Source: Paenibacillus elgii NBRC 100335
GTDB taxonomy: Bacteria; Bacillota; Bacilli; Paenibacillales; NBRC-103111
Assembly: GCF_004000865.1 (NCBI RefSeq)
Contig: NZ_BIMB01000011.1
Coordinates: 108,824 to 172,823, forward strand
Length of the DNA stretch: 64,000 nucleotides
Reading direction: 5' to 3'
Position 1 is the stretch's first letter. Each line of letters opens with the position of its first letter. Shown piece after piece: positions 50,747 through 60,323 of this stretch. The notes below the pieces were generated by a model, which was not told the DNA's origin, searched no databases, and was given only the letters and a program-made list of their open reading frames with translations. Made by a program: the position numbers and the translations under genes.

Positions 50747-52197
50747 CGATCCGTAAAAAGCTGCTGCTGTTTATTCCCCTGCTCGTGCTGCTTGTCAACT
50801 CGGTCACGTTCTTTTTATTCCAAAGCGGAAAAGTCGTGCAGCAAAGCTACGATCTGATGATGAACCGGATTCTGCTGTACAAGCAGTCCGCCCAAGCGGC
50901 GGAGGATCATCTCAAAACGCTCTATGCGTATTTGCTGAATCCGGGCGAAGACCGGAAAGCGGAGCTTGACCGGGAGCGGGCCAAGCTGCTGGAGCTACGG
51001 GCTGCGCTTGCCGGGCTGAGCGGCGCGTCTCCCCATACGTCGGAGCTGACCGGCTACCTCCATCTGCTCGATACGCAGATGGAGCAGGCGCTCGCTGCCC
51101 TGCCCGGAGGCGCCCCGGCCCGTTACGAGGAAGCGGAGACCACGACCCGCTTTATCCGCGAGGAGGAGCAGCATCTCGTCGATCTGGAGCTGAGCTCGTA
51201 TCAGCCGGTTTATAAGCAGATTCAGGCGGAAAACGACCGTATGAACCAGCTGGCCGCAGCCGTATTCGTCGTCATTACGCTGCTCAGCGTCGTAGTCGCG
51301 ATCTGGATCTCCCGCAGCGTTACCGGGCCGGTCAACCGGCTGGTCGAGATGGCCGGGCAAATTTCCCGGGGAAATCTGAATCCGGAGCCTCCGCCGCTGC
51401 AATCGGAGGATGAGCTGGGCATTTTATCAGATGCTTTCAAACGGATGCTGGCCGACCTCAAGCTGTTGATCGAGAAGGATAAAGAACGGCTGGAGATGGG
51501 CCGGCTGGTGAAGGAGCTGGAGCTTCAGGCGCTGCAAAGCCAGATTCATCCCCACTTTCTGTTCAATACGCTCAATGCGCTTTCCAAGCTGGCGCTGCTC
51601 GAAGGCGCGGAGCGGACAAGCGACCTGATCGTGTCGATGTCGAACCTGCTGCGCTACAATTTGCGCAAGCTGGACCGACCGGTGACGCTGCGCGAAGAGC
51701 TGGAGCACGTCCGGGAGTACGTGACGATCCAGCAGGCCCGCTTCCGCGACCGGTTCCGGTTTGAGACGGACATCGACGAGTCCGCGCTGCAGGAGCCCGT
51801 CCCGGCTCTGACGCTTCAGCCCATCGTGGAGAATGCGTTTGTACACGGCATCGAACGGATGGAGCATGGCGCCGTGATCCGCCTAGCGGTCCGGCAGGAG
51901 CCGGAGCACGTGTGTCTGACCGTCTCGGACAACGGCCACGGCATGAGCGAGGAAGTCCGGCAAGCCTTGCTGAGGCTGGAGGACGACAACGGCGCAAGAC
52001 CCGAGCAAGGCGCGGCAAAAAAGGAATCCACCGGGCTCGGAACGCGCAACGTGTTCAAGCGGCTGCAGCTGTTTTTCGGGCGTAGCGATCTGGTAGACAT
52101 CGATAGCAAACCGGGAGAGGGAACGACGGTGATGATCCGGATTCCCCGCAGAAAGGAGGGCGAGACGGCGTATGTACCGGTTGATGATCGCAGATGA
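50743..52197 (+). CDS. Sensor histidine kinase (YesM/LytS-like, His_kinase family)
   Basis: The 484-residue protein has TM1 (about 7-26), an extracellular helical domain, TM2 (about 171-190), a HAMP domain (RSVTGPVNRLVEMAGQISRGN), the PF06580 phosphoacceptor motif LQALQSQIHPHFLFNTLNAL with His 269, and an HATPase (TLQPIVENAFVHGIER; LTVSDNGHGMSEE; GLGTRNVFKRL). It overlaps both neighbours, so it is translated with the binding protein and regulator. The extracellular domain probably contacts the binding protein. Confidence 0.93.
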   Translation: MTIRKKLLLFIPLLVLLVNSVTFFLFQSGKVVQQSYDLMMNRILLYKQSAQAAEDHLKTLYAYLLNPGEDRKAELDRERAKLLELRAALAGLSGASPHTSELTGYLHLLDTQMEQALAALPGGAPARYEEAETTTRFIREEEQHLVDLELSSYQPVYKQIQAENDRMNQLAAAVFVVITLLSVVVAIWISRSVTGPVNRLVEMAGQISRGNLNPEPPPLQSEDELGILSDAFKRMLADLKLLIEKDKERLEMGRLVKELELQALQSQIHPHFLFNTLNALSKLALLEGAERTSDLIVSMSNLLRYNLRKLDRPVTLREELEHVREYVTIQQARFRDRFRFETDIDESALQEPVPALTLQPIVENAFVHGIERMEHGAVIRLAVRQEPEHVCLTVSDNGHGMSEEVRQALLRLEDDNGARPEQGAAKKESTGLGTRNVFKRLQLFFGRSDLVDIDSKPGEGTTVMIRIPRRKEGETAYVPVDDRR

Positions 52198-53518
52198 TGA
52201 AGCGCTGGAGCGCGAAGGGCTGGAATGGATCGTCCGGCGCGCGATGCCGGATACGTTCCGGGTCGTTCATGCCGAGAACGGACGGAGAGCCATTGAGCTG
52301 GCGGAGGAGCATCGTCCGCATATTATTTTGATGGATGTCAATATGCCCGGCATTCAAGGCTTGGCCGCTTTGCGCGAAATTAAGGAGCGGCTGCCCGACG
52401 CGAAGCTGGTCGTGGTCACGGCCTACGACTATTTTGCTTATGCCAAGGAAGCCTTGTCGCTCGGCGTAAAAGAATATATTGTAAAACCGGCGAAACGGGA
52501 GCAAATCGTCCGCATTTTGCAGCAGCTCGTCGAGGAACTGGAACGGGAGAAGCGCAAGCGGACGGAAGAACTGGAGCTCCGGGACAAAATGTCTCAGCAG
52601 CTCCCTTTGATGGAAAACGAGCTGGCTCTGATGTTCATGGTCGACCAAGTGCTGGACGCCGGCGCCGGGCAATTGTCCGAATGGCTCGGCTTCCCTCTCG
52701 ATCAGGGCTGCGCGATGGTCGTCGCTTTCCCGGAGCTTGCCCTCATACCGGATAAGAAGAAAATTTACGACCTCATCCGCAGCTTTGTCAAGGCTCAGGG
52801 GGAGCCTTGCATCGTCAGCTCGCTGATCGACCGCCACATGGCAATTTTCGTGCGCAAGAACCCGGAAGAAGCTTCGGAGGCCGCATGGAGGGAAAAAATC
52901 AAGCTGTTCGGAGCAAAGCTGTGCGAATTAACCGAGCGGCAGCTCGAATTGTCGGTATCGGTCGGCATCGGATCGGTCCGCAAGCAGGCAGAAGGGCTTC
53001 GCACCTCGTATTTCGAGGCCGTTTTTGCCTCCACTTATTTCGAGCAGGGCGGCAAAGTATGCCTTTTCGACGAACTGAAAGAAGCCAAGGCGGGCGTGAT
53101 CCAAGAGCCCGAAGCAAGGTCCGGCTCCAGAGATACGGCGCGTCAGTCGTACGTGATCTTGGCGCTGCAGCGCATTCGGGAAGAGCGCGAGCGGCAGACG
53201 GTCACCGTCCTCGACAAAGCCAAGGGCTATATTCAAGAACGGTTTGCCGAAGAGCTGTCGCTGGAGGAAGTAGCGGATTTCGTGCATTTGAATCCCCACT
53301 ATTTCAGTAAAATTTTCAAGCAGCAGGTAGGCGAAACGTTTATCGACTTTGTGACGAACCTGCGAATCGGCAGAGCCAAGGAGCTGATGGCCTCGACGGA
53401 TTTAAGCCTGAAGGAAGTATGCTTCGAGGTCGGGTATAAAGACCCGAATTACTTCAGCCGCGTGTTCAAAAAAGTGACCGGCGTAACGCCAACCGACTAC
53501 CGGAGCCAAACGAAATAA
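52172..53518 (+). CDS. Response regulator with AraC-type HTH (YesN-like)
   Basis: The 448-residue protein has an N-terminal receiver (MIADDEALEREGLEW, phospho-Asp in HIILMDVNMPG at residue 55, Lys in EYIVKPAKREQ), a linker domain, and C-terminal AraC/XylS HTHs (AEELSLEEVADFVHLNPHYFSKIFKQQVGETF and TDLSLKEVCFEVGYKDPNYFSRVFKKVTGVTP). It overlaps the kinase by 26 nt. AraC-type regulators bind direct repeats; two such repeats 21 bp apart lie upstream of the next gene, a sugar symporter. Confidence 0.93.
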   Translation: MYRLMIADDEALEREGLEWIVRRAMPDTFRVVHAENGRRAIELAEEHRPHIILMDVNMPGIQGLAALREIKERLPDAKLVVVTAYDYFAYAKEALSLGVKEYIVKPAKREQIVRILQQLVEELEREKRKRTEELELRDKMSQQLPLMENELALMFMVDQVLDAGAGQLSEWLGFPLDQGCAMVVAFPELALIPDKKKIYDLIRSFVKAQGEPCIVSSLIDRHMAIFVRKNPEEASEAAWREKIKLFGAKLCELTERQLELSVSVGIGSVRKQAEGLRTSYFEAVFASTYFEQGGKVCLFDELKEAKAGVIQEPEARSGSRDTARQSYVILALQRIREERERQTVTVLDKAKGYIQERFAEELSLEEVADFVHLNPHYFSKIFKQQVGETFIDFVTNLRIGRAKELMASTDLSLKEVCFEVGYKDPNYFSRVFKKVTGVTPTDYRSQTK

Positions 53519-53533
53519 ACGAATCATGCGGAT

Positions 53534-53567
53534 GTCCATGCTCTCTTAAGAAGGCATGGACTTTTTT
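53534..53567 (+). terminator. Terminator of the sensor operon
   Basis: GTCCATGC and GCATGGAC form an 8-bp stem followed by TTTTTT, 15 nt after the response-regulator stop. Confidence 0.85.
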
Positions 53568-53631
53568 GCGTTCGGAGAACAAGAAAATGCTAGCCCGCGC
53601 TGTGCGGCGGACGAAGCAAGGGAATTCCGAA

Positions 53632-53667
53632 TTAAATGCGGATAGAGCACAAATAAGTGCGGGTAAT
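53632..53667 (+). promoter_or_regulatory. Direct repeats for AraC-type regulator
   Basis: TTAAATGCGGATA and ATAAGTGCGGGTA are direct repeats whose TGCGG cores begin at 53637 and 53658, exactly 21 bp (two helical turns) apart, ending just upstream of the weak -35 of the symporter promoter. Confidence 0.65.
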
Positions 53668-53672
53668 TGGAG

Positions 53673-53701
53673 GTAAGACGCGCAGATTCGCGTGCTATAA
53701 T
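53673..53701 (+). promoter_or_regulatory. Activator-dependent promoter of the sugar symporter
   Basis: A perfect TATAAT (53696-53701) has no good -35 (GTAAGA at 17 nt), as expected for a promoter needing an activator bound at the adjacent repeats. Confidence 0.6.
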
Positions 53702-53735
53702 GAACCCACTTCCGGATTCACGGAAAGGAGAATGT

Positions 53736-55163
53736 ATGATGAGCACGATTCCCAACACGCCAAACGGACAAGTCAGCATGAAGTTCGTCACGCTTGTTTC
53801 TATCGTTGCCGCATTGGGCGGCTTATTGTTCGGGTTTGATACGGCTGTCGTATCGGGCGCAATCGGTTTTATGAAGCAGCGCTTCGCTTTGAACGAACTG
53901 GAGGTCGGCTGGGCCGTCTCCAGCCTGATTATCGGCTGCATCGTCGGGGCCGCCCTTTCCGGCATGCTGAGCGACAGATTCGGCCGGAAAAAGGTGCTGA
54001 TCGCCGCAGCGGCGCTGTTCATTATCGGCTCGGTCGGCTCCGCCATCCCGGCGACATTCACCGGCTACATTATTGCCCGGATGATCGGCGGGATCGGGAT
54101 CGGCATCACCTCTACCTTGTGCCCGCTATATAACGCGGAAATCGCTCCGGCCCGGTACCGCGGCCGTCTGGTGGCGCTGAACCAGTTTGCCACCGTGACC
54201 GGCATTTTCCTCGTTTACTTCGTCAACTCGGGCATTGCTGGCTACGCTGATGACGCCTGGAATATCGCCACCGGCTGGCGCTGGATGTTCGGTGTCGGAG
54301 TGCTTCCGGGCGTGCTGTTTCTGGTACTGCTGTTTTTCGTCCCGGAGAGCCCCCGCTGGCTGATCAAGCAGGGAAGACCGGTTGAGGCGCTGCCGATCCT
54401 GCTCAAAATTCACGGCGACGATCTGGCCCGGCAGGAAGTGCTGGACATCAAGGAGTCGTTCAAGCAGGAAAACGCCTCGCTCCGCCAGCTGTTCACCCCC
54501 GGGCTGCGCACCGCTCTGCTCGTCGGTGTGGTGCTGGCCGTGCTGCAACAGGTGACGGGAATTAACGCCATCATGTATTATGCCCCGGAAATTTTCAAAC
54601 AAGCCGGAGCCGGAACGAATGCCTCGCTGGTTCAAACCATTTTGGTGGGGCTGATCAACTTCCTGTTCACGATTTTGGCCCTGTGGCTGATCGATAAAGC
54701 GGGGCGCAAAGCGCTGCTGCTGGTCGGCTCGGCATTGATGACCGTCTCTCTGCTGGTTATCGGCATCGCATTCCATAGCGGGCAGACATCGGGTCCGCTG
54801 GTGCTGGTCTTTATTTTGATCTATGTCGCCGCCTTCGCCATCTCGCTCGGTCCGGTCGTCTGGGTACTTTTGTCCGAAATATTCCCGAACCGCATCCGCG
54901 GCCGGGCGACGGCGATCGCTTCCATGTCGCTCTGGGCGGCCGACTATATCGTATCCCAGTCGTTCCCGCCGATGCTGAATACCGCGGGGCCTGCGATGAC
55001 CTTCTGGATTTTCGGCGCGCTGTCGCTCGTTACGTTCTTGTTCACGTGGCGCGTCGTGCCCGAGACGAAAGGCAAATCGCTGGAGGAAATCGAAGCCGTC
55101 TGGTCAGCCAAAGCGAAAGCCGAAACGGGCGACCAACCGGCTCTGGCTTCAGCGGTCGATTAA
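53736..55163 (+). CDS. Sugar:proton symporter, MFS sugar-porter family (XylE/AraE-like)
   Basis: The 475-residue product starts at the ATG after GGAAAGGAG; the frame extends upstream only through the promoter. The 12-helix sugar porter shows GGLLFGFDTAVVSGAIGFM, motif A DRFGRKKV, PESPRWLIKQGRPVEAL, the central QQVTGINAIMYYAPEIF and C-terminal PETKGKSLEEIEAVW. It probably imports xylose, arabinose, galactose, glucose or inositol. Its promoter next to the sensor operon makes it the probable target of the three-component system. Confidence 0.93.
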   Translation: MMSTIPNTPNGQVSMKFVTLVSIVAALGGLLFGFDTAVVSGAIGFMKQRFALNELEVGWAVSSLIIGCIVGAALSGMLSDRFGRKKVLIAAAALFIIGSVGSAIPATFTGYIIARMIGGIGIGITSTLCPLYNAEIAPARYRGRLVALNQFATVTGIFLVYFVNSGIAGYADDAWNIATGWRWMFGVGVLPGVLFLVLLFFVPESPRWLIKQGRPVEALPILLKIHGDDLARQEVLDIKESFKQENASLRQLFTPGLRTALLVGVVLAVLQQVTGINAIMYYAPEIFKQAGAGTNASLVQTILVGLINFLFTILALWLIDKAGRKALLLVGSALMTVSLLVIGIAFHSGQTSGPLVLVFILIYVAAFAISLGPVVWVLLSEIFPNRIRGRATAIASMSLWAADYIVSQSFPPMLNTAGPAMTFWIFGALSLVTFLFTWRVVPETKGKSLEEIEAVWSAKAKAETGDQPALASAVD

Positions 55164-55183
55164 GGGCCTTGCATATCGATATC

Positions 55184-55220
55184 AAAAAGAGGAGTCGCTC
55201 CCTTGAGCGCTCCTCTTTTT
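55184..55220. terminator. Bidirectional terminator between symporter and thiolase
   Basis: AAAAAGAGGAG pairs with CTCCTCTTTTT and the stem continues through CGCTC/GAGCG around a CCTT loop with one bulge. Ts lie on both sides, so it serves the rightward symporter and the leftward 3-hydroxybutyrate operon. Confidence 0.85.
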
Positions 55221-55243
55221 ACGTACAAATATCGCGTTAGCCG

Positions 55244-56431
55244 TTATGCCTCCCGCTCCACCAGCATCGCAACCCCTTGCCCTCCGCCGATGCACAGCGC
55301 CGCGAGGCCAAGCTTCCCTCCGCGCTTGCCCAGCTCATGGAGCAGCGTGACGAGCACGCGCGCGCCGCTCGCTCCGATCGGATGGCCGAGCGCGATGGCG
55401 CCACCGTTCACGTTCAGCTTCTCCCGCGGCACGCTAAGATCCCGTCCGACCGCAAGCGATTGGGCGGCGAACGCTTCGTTCAGCTCCAGCAGGTCGATGT
55501 CATCCATCGACACGCCGGTTTTGCCAAGCAGCTTGCGGACCGCATCGACAGGACCGAGTCCCATGACCGAAGGGTCCAAGGCCGCATGCGCATAGCCTCT
55601 GATCCGCGCCAGCGGCTTCAGTCCGAGCTGCGCTGCACGGGCCGCGGACATGACGACCAGCGCAGCCGCTCCGTCGTTGATGCCCGACGCGTTCCCGGCG
55701 GTCACGGTGCCGTCCTTGCGGAACGAAGGGCGAAGCTTGCCGAGCGTCTCCGCCGTCGTACCGTAGCGCGGATGCTCGTCGGTGTCGAAGACGACCGGAT
55801 CGCCTTTTCGCTGCGGAATCGATACGGGGATGATCTCATCCCGAAAACGGCCCGATTGGATCGCCTGCTCCGCTTTCTGCTGGCTCCAAGCGGCAAATTC
55901 GTCCTGCTCCGCCCGGGTAAGCTCATACCGGTCCGCGATATTTTCCGCCGTGATCCCCATATGAATGTCGCACATGGCGCACCATAGTCCGTCCCGGACC
56001 ATCGAATCGACCAGCTTCCCGTCGCCCATACGCAGCCCCGAACGGGCGCCTTCCAGCAAGTAAGGCGCTTGGCTCATGTTTTCCATGCCGCCCGCCACAA
56101 CGATCTCCGCATCGCCCAGCCGCACGCTTTGCGCCGCCAGCATGACGGCCTTGAGGCCGGAGCCGCACACCTTATTCACCGTCACCGCGGGAACCGCATG
56201 GGAAAAGCCGCTTTTCAGCCACGCTTGGCGCGCCGGATTTTGTCCGAGCCCCGCCTGCAGCACGTTGCCCATAATCACCTCGTCGACCTGCTCCTCGCTG
56301 ACGCCCGCCCGCTCCAGCGCGTCCTTGATCACAAGGCTGCCGAGCTCCGTAGCGGGAATACCCGACAGCCCTCCTTGAAACCCGCCGATCGCCGTACGGA
56401 CGGCGCTTACGATCACCGCATCGTTATTCAT
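55244..56431 (-). CDS. Acetyl-CoA acetyltransferase (thiolase)
   Basis: The 395-residue thiolase starts at the ATG at 56431 ([20 protein letters not shown]) after GGGAGG. It has the nucleophilic Cys in [40 protein letters not shown] with the catalytic His, and [13 protein letters not shown] with the second Cys. It cleaves acetoacetyl-CoA into two acetyl-CoA. It is the last gene of the 3-hydroxybutyrate operon, 41 nt after scoB. Confidence 0.94.
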   Translation of the reverse strand: MNNDAVIVSAVRTAIGGFQGGLSGIPATELGSLVIKDALERAGVSEEQVDEVIMGNVLQAGLGQNPARQAWLKSGFSHAVPAVTVNKVCGSGLKAVMLAAQSVRLGDAEIVVAGGMENMSQAPYLLEGARSGLRMGDGKLVDSMVRDGLWCAMCDIHMGITAENIADRYELTRAEQDEFAAWSQQKAEQAIQSGRFRDEIIPVSIPQRKGDPVVFDTDEHPRYGTTAETLGKLRPSFRKDGTVTAGNASGINDGAAALVVMSAARAAQLGLKPLARIRGYAHAALDPSVMGLGPVDAVRKLLGKTGVSMDDIDLLELNEAFAAQSLAVGRDLSVPREKLNVNGGAIALGHPIGASGARVLVTLLHELGKRGGKLGLAALCIGGGQGVAMLVEREA

Positions 56432-56472
56432 GAGAACCTCCCTTAAAGCTTTGTTCAAACGACATTTCGAAT

Positions 56473-57144
56473 TTAATTGCCCAGCTTCTCCGCCAGCCGG
56501 GGATCGACCGTGAATGAAGCTTCCGTTTTCGCCCGAACCTCATCCAGCCCTGTTCCGTCCAGCAATTCGACCAGCAATTCGACCAGCACCATCCCTTGAG
56601 CGGTAAAGTCAAAGACGGCAAGATCGGTAATGAGTCGGTGCACGACGCCTTGGCCGGTCAGCGGGAGCGTGCATTCCTTTTTCACCTTAGCTTCCCCGTG
56701 CTTGTTGACATGCTCCATAATGACGACGATCCGCTTGGCTCCGTTCACCAGATCCATCGCGCCGCCCATGCCTTTGACCATTTTGCCGGGAATCATCCAG
56801 TTGGCCAGATCGCCCCCTTCGGACACTTCCATCCCGCCCAAAATCGCCAGATCGATATGGCCGCCGCGAATCATCGCGAACGACTCTGCGCTATCGAAAT
56901 ACGAAGCGCCCGGGATCGCCGTGACCGTTTCTTTCCCGGCATTGATCAAGTCCGGATCTTCCTCGCCTTGCTTCGGATAAGGTCCGATCCCCAGCAGCCC
57001 ATTCTCCGAGTGCAGCATGACGCTCAGTTCAGCCGGAATTTCGTCAGCGACCAGCGTCGGCATCCCGATGCCCAAATTCACATACATGCCGTCTCGAATT
57101 TCCTGAACGGCCCGTTTCACAATTTTGGTTCGGCTATCGCTCAT
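56473..57144 (-). CDS. scoB: 3-oxoacid CoA-transferase subunit B
   Basis: The 223-residue protein contains [18 protein letters not shown] and the catalytic glutamate in [14 protein letters not shown], the conserved ENG motif of ScoB/AtoA subunits, plus [22 protein letters not shown]. With ScoA it transfers CoA (from succinyl-CoA or acetyl-CoA) to acetoacetate. It lies 18 nt after scoA on the same strand. Confidence 0.94.
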   Translation of the reverse strand: MSDSRTKIVKRAVQEIRDGMYVNLGIGMPTLVADEIPAELSVMLHSENGLLGIGPYPKQGEEDPDLINAGKETVTAIPGASYFDSAESFAMIRGGHIDLAILGGMEVSEGGDLANWMIPGKMVKGMGGAMDLVNGAKRIVVIMEHVNKHGEAKVKKECTLPLTGQGVVHRLITDLAVFDFTAQGMVLVELLVELLDGTGLDEVRAKTEASFTVDPRLAEKLGN

Positions 57145-57162
57145 GTGTGGAATCCTCCTCTT

Positions 57163-57864
57163 TTACACGCTGCGGACCGTCAACCGCTCGATCCGTTTCT
57201 CGTAGCTTCCGCCCTGTACGACACGCTGCACGTAAATGCCCGGCGTATGAATCTCATCCGGGTCCAGCTCCCCGACGCCGACGATCTCTTCCGCTTCCGC
57301 AATCGTAATTTTGCCCGCCGCGGCGGCCATTGGATTGAAATTGCGCGACGTTTTGCGGAAGACGAGATTCCCCATCGGATCGGCCTTCCAAGCTTTGACC
57401 AAGGCAAAATCCCCGACAATCGCCCGCTCCAGCAGGTACGTACGTCCGTCGAACGTCTTGTGCTCCTTGCCTTCCGCAACCGGAGTCCCCACGCCGGTCG
57501 CCGTGTAAAAGCCGGGAATCCCCGCGCCGCCTGCCCGAATCCGTTCCGCGAGCGAGCCCTGCGGCACCAGCTCGACCTCCAGCTCGCCGCTCAAGAACTG
57601 CTTCTCAAACGTTTTGTTCTCCCCAACGTAGGAAGACACCATTTTCTTAATTTGCCGGTTGGCGAGCAGCAGCCCCAATCCCCAGTCGTCGACGCCGCAG
57701 TTATTGCTGACGACGGTCAAATCCTTCGTCCCCTGCTCCTTCAATGCCGCGATCAGATGCTCCGGAATGCCGCACAGCCCGAAGCCACCGACGATCAGCA
57801 CGGCTCCGTCCTGAATATCCCGTACGGCTTCCGCCATGGAGCCCATCACTTTACTTGTGCCCAT
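57163..57864 (-). CDS. scoA: 3-oxoacid CoA-transferase subunit A
   Basis: The product is 233 residues from the ATG at 57864 ([14 protein letters not shown]), preceded by [37 protein letters not shown] is the CoA-transferase family I subunit A signature, with [31 protein letters not shown] following. It forms the heterotetramer with ScoB. The longer in-frame extension overlaps the upstream dehydrogenase and is not supported. Confidence 0.94.
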   Translation of the reverse strand: MGTSKVMGSMAEAVRDIQDGAVLIVGGFGLCGIPEHLIAALKEQGTKDLTVVSNNCGVDDWGLGLLLANRQIKKMVSSYVGENKTFEKQFLSGELEVELVPQGSLAERIRAGGAGIPGFYTATGVGTPVAEGKEHKTFDGRTYLLERAIVGDFALVKAWKADPMGNLVFRKTSRNFNPMAAAAGKITIAEAEEIVGVGELDPDEIHTPGIYVQRVVQGGSYEKRIERLTVRSV

Positions 57865-57899
57865 GTCCTCTCCTCCTCTAGAATCTGGTAGATTATGGT

Positions 57900-58685
57900 T
57901 TATTGCGCGGTGTAGCCTCCGTCGATCAGCAGTGATGCTCCGGTGACGCCCTTCATTTTGTCGCTGGCGATTAGCGCAGCGAATTCGGCGATTTCTTCGA
58001 CCGACAGCAGCCGCTTTTGCGGGACGAGCGGGTAAATGACCTCTTCCAGCACCCGCTCCAGCGGCACCTGACGGGTTTTCGCCAGATCGTTCAGCTGGCC
58101 GCGAACGAGCGGCGTATCGACGTAGCCCGGGCACAGCGCATTGACGGTAATGCCGTGCGCCGCCCCTTCCAGGGCCGCGACCTTCGTGAGGCCGATCAGC
58201 CCGTGCTTGGCGCTGTTATAGGCGGCTTTGCCTGCGAAGCCGATCACCCCGTTGATGGATGCCATGTTGATGATGCGGCCCCAGCCCTGTTCTTTCATGA
58301 TCGGGAACGCGTGCTTGATCCCGATAAAAGCGCCGGTCAGCATCACCCTCAGCATGAAATCGAATTTCTCCACCGGAAAATCCTCAATCGGCGCGACATG
58401 CTGCAGTCCCGCATTGTTGACCAGAATATCCAGTCTCCCGTAAGCGCCGCGAGCCGCTTCGACCGCAGCCGCAAAATCGCTCTCCCGCGTCACGTCGAGG
58501 CTCACGCCCATCGCTTCGTGGCCCGCGCTCCGCAGCTCTTTCGCCGCGCTCTCCGCTTTGTCCCCGTGCATGTCAGAGACGACCACGCGGGCCCCTTCCT
58601 TGGCAAAGGTGCGGGCCATTTCCAGGCCGATGCCGCTGGCCGCCCCCGTAATTAACGCGACTTTATTCGTTAAGAAATTTCCCAT
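57900..58685 (-). CDS. D-3-hydroxybutyrate dehydrogenase (SDR family)
   Basis: The 261-residue short-chain dehydrogenase has the NAD motif [37 protein letters not shown] (LQHVAPIE is typical of BDH-type enzymes), the catalytic YNSAKHG and the C-terminal [16 protein letters not shown]. It oxidises D-3-hydroxybutyrate to acetoacetate. Its position between a GntP-type permease and CoA-transferase genes supports this specific role over a general SDR. Confidence 0.93.
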   Translation of the reverse strand: MGNFLTNKVALITGAASGIGLEMARTFAKEGARVVVSDMHGDKAESAAKELRSAGHEAMGVSLDVTRESDFAAAVEAARGAYGRLDILVNNAGLQHVAPIEDFPVEKFDFMLRVMLTGAFIGIKHAFPIMKEQGWGRIINMASINGVIGFAGKAAYNSAKHGLIGLTKVAALEGAAHGITVNALCPGYVDTPLVRGQLNDLAKTRQVPLERVLEEVIYPLVPQKRLLSVEEIAEFAALIASDKMKGVTGASLLIDGGYTAQ

Positions 58686-58710
58686 AGTCCATCCCTCCGC
58701 TGGGTATGTA

Positions 58711-60090
58711 TTAAATAAACGAGAAGATTACGGCCAAAATGAGCACGGTTAACGTCTTCAGCACGGTAACCGCAAAAATATCCTTGTACGATTGGCGATG
58801 CGTCAAGCCGGTAATCGCCAGCAGCGTGATTACCGCGCCGTTGTGAGGCAGCGTATCCATACCCCCGGAGGCCATCGAAGCGATCCGGTGCAGCAGCTCC
58901 GGGCTGATGCCCGCTGTTTGGGCCGCGGCCATGTACGTTTTGCCCATCACTTCAAGTGCAATGGATAACCCGCCGGAGGCCGAACCGGTCACGCCTGCGA
59001 GAATGTTCACCGATACCGCTTCGGAGATGAGCGGCTGCGAGCTTAGCCCCATGATCCAATTCTGAATCAATTTAAAGCCGGGCAGCGTCTTGACCACGTT
59101 TCCGAAGCCGACCTCCGAGGCGGTGTTGAAAATCGCCAGCAGCGACCCCATCGCCGCCGCCGTCAGTCCGGCCGCCAGCTTGCTCTGCACCTGGCGAATA
59201 TTAATGCACAAGGCGCTGACGATCCCGATGCACAGCGCGATAATGAGCGCCCAGGATGATGCAACCGTTTTCACACTGGCGATATTAAACGATTTTAGCA
59301 GCTCCGCATTATACCAGGTCGTTACGTCCAAAAAGCCGCGGCTGAGCAAATAGTTGAAGACGAGCACGAGCAGCAGCGGCAGCACGGAGATCCACAGGCT
59401 CGGATACGTCTGGTTTGTCAGCAGCTCCGGCTCGTTCTTATGATCCGTGCCATACCCTTCTCCTGCGGCTTCGGCCTGCTTGCGCCGGCGTTCCAACCAC
59501 CAGAGTCCGCCGAAAAATACCATCAGACTGCCGGCGATCCCGACGATCGGCGCGGCATAGGCGTCTGTCCCGAAATAGCTGGTCGGAATAATATTTTGAA
59601 TTTGCGGCGTGCCCGGCAGCGCGTCCATCGTAAACGTAAAGGCGCCAAGCGCGATCGTCCCCGGAATTAACCGTTTCGGCACGTTCGCTTCCCGGAAAAT
59701 CGCCACGGCAAACGGATACACCGCAAACGCAACCACGAACAACGAAACGCCGCCGTACGTCAGCACCGCACAGGCCAGAATGACGGACAGAATCGCCCGC
59801 TTCGAGCCGAGCGCCCGCACGATGGACTGCGCAATGGAAGCCGCCGCCCCGTTCATTTCCATCACTTTACCGAATATGGCCCCCAGCAGGAATATGGGGA
59901 AAAAGTTTTTTACATAGTTGGCCGCGTTCGTCATATACGTTTCCGTATAGCTGGGCATGAGCGCATTGCCCGAGATGACGACGGCCAGCAAGGTGAAAAT
60001 CGGAGCAAATACAATGACCGGATAGCCCCGGTAAGCAAAAAACATGAGCAATCCCAAAGCGAACACAATGGCCAGAACTTCGATGATCAT
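58711..60090 (-). CDS. GntP-family permease, probable 3-hydroxybutyrate importer
   Basis: The product is 459 residues from the ATG at 60090 (MIIEVLAIVFALGLLMFFAYRG), which is the usual GntP N-terminus; GAGGAC lies 10 nt upstream. It has about 12-14 helices and an internal SGSASGGLSIAL-type segment (AGVTGSASGGLSIALEVMG), and ends DTLPHNGAVITLLAITGLTHRQSYKDIF, conserved in 3HB-operon permeases. It probably symports 3-hydroxybutyrate with H+. An open frame of 63 codons continues upstream; it does not look like transporter sequence and is probably leader. Confidence 0.88.
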   Translation of the reverse strand: MIIEVLAIVFALGLLMFFAYRGYPVIVFAPIFTLLAVVISGNALMPSYTETYMTNAANYVKNFFPIFLLGAIFGKVMEMNGAAASIAQSIVRALGSKRAILSVILACAVLTYGGVSLFVVAFAVYPFAVAIFREANVPKRLIPGTIALGAFTFTMDALPGTPQIQNIIPTSYFGTDAYAAPIVGIAGSLMVFFGGLWWLERRRKQAEAAGEGYGTDHKNEPELLTNQTYPSLWISVLPLLLVLVFNYLLSRGFLDVTTWYNAELLKSFNIASVKTVASSWALIIALCIGIVSALCINIRQVQSKLAAGLTAAAMGSLLAIFNTASEVGFGNVVKTLPGFKLIQNWIMGLSSQPLISEAVSVNILAGVTGSASGGLSIALEVMGKTYMAAAQTAGISPELLHRIASMASGGMDTLPHNGAVITLLAITGLTHRQSYKDIFAVTVLKTLTVLILAVIFSFI

Positions 60091-60323
60091 CTCGCGCTTG
60101 TCCTCTTTTCTCTCTAAGATGAATACATTGCAAACCCTTCCAAAAATAGCGATTACAAAATCTTGGACCACCGGGTTGTCGAAGCTGTTTTGTTTTGGAA
60201 ATTTTGCATCCCGAAATTGGAAGTTCTCGCGGCTCTTCCAGTTTACAATGAGGAACGTCACGAGGTAAAATTCATACATCGAATAACAACGATGCCAAAA
60301 TATTATAGGTGGAGATGAGTTTT

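Noticed and set aside
60091..60279. Sigma-54 promoter upstream of the 3-hydroxybutyrate permease (TTGGAAGGGTTTGCA)
   Set aside because: The GG and GC dinucleotides are 10 bp apart instead of the required 12, and no sigma-54 activator is adjacent.
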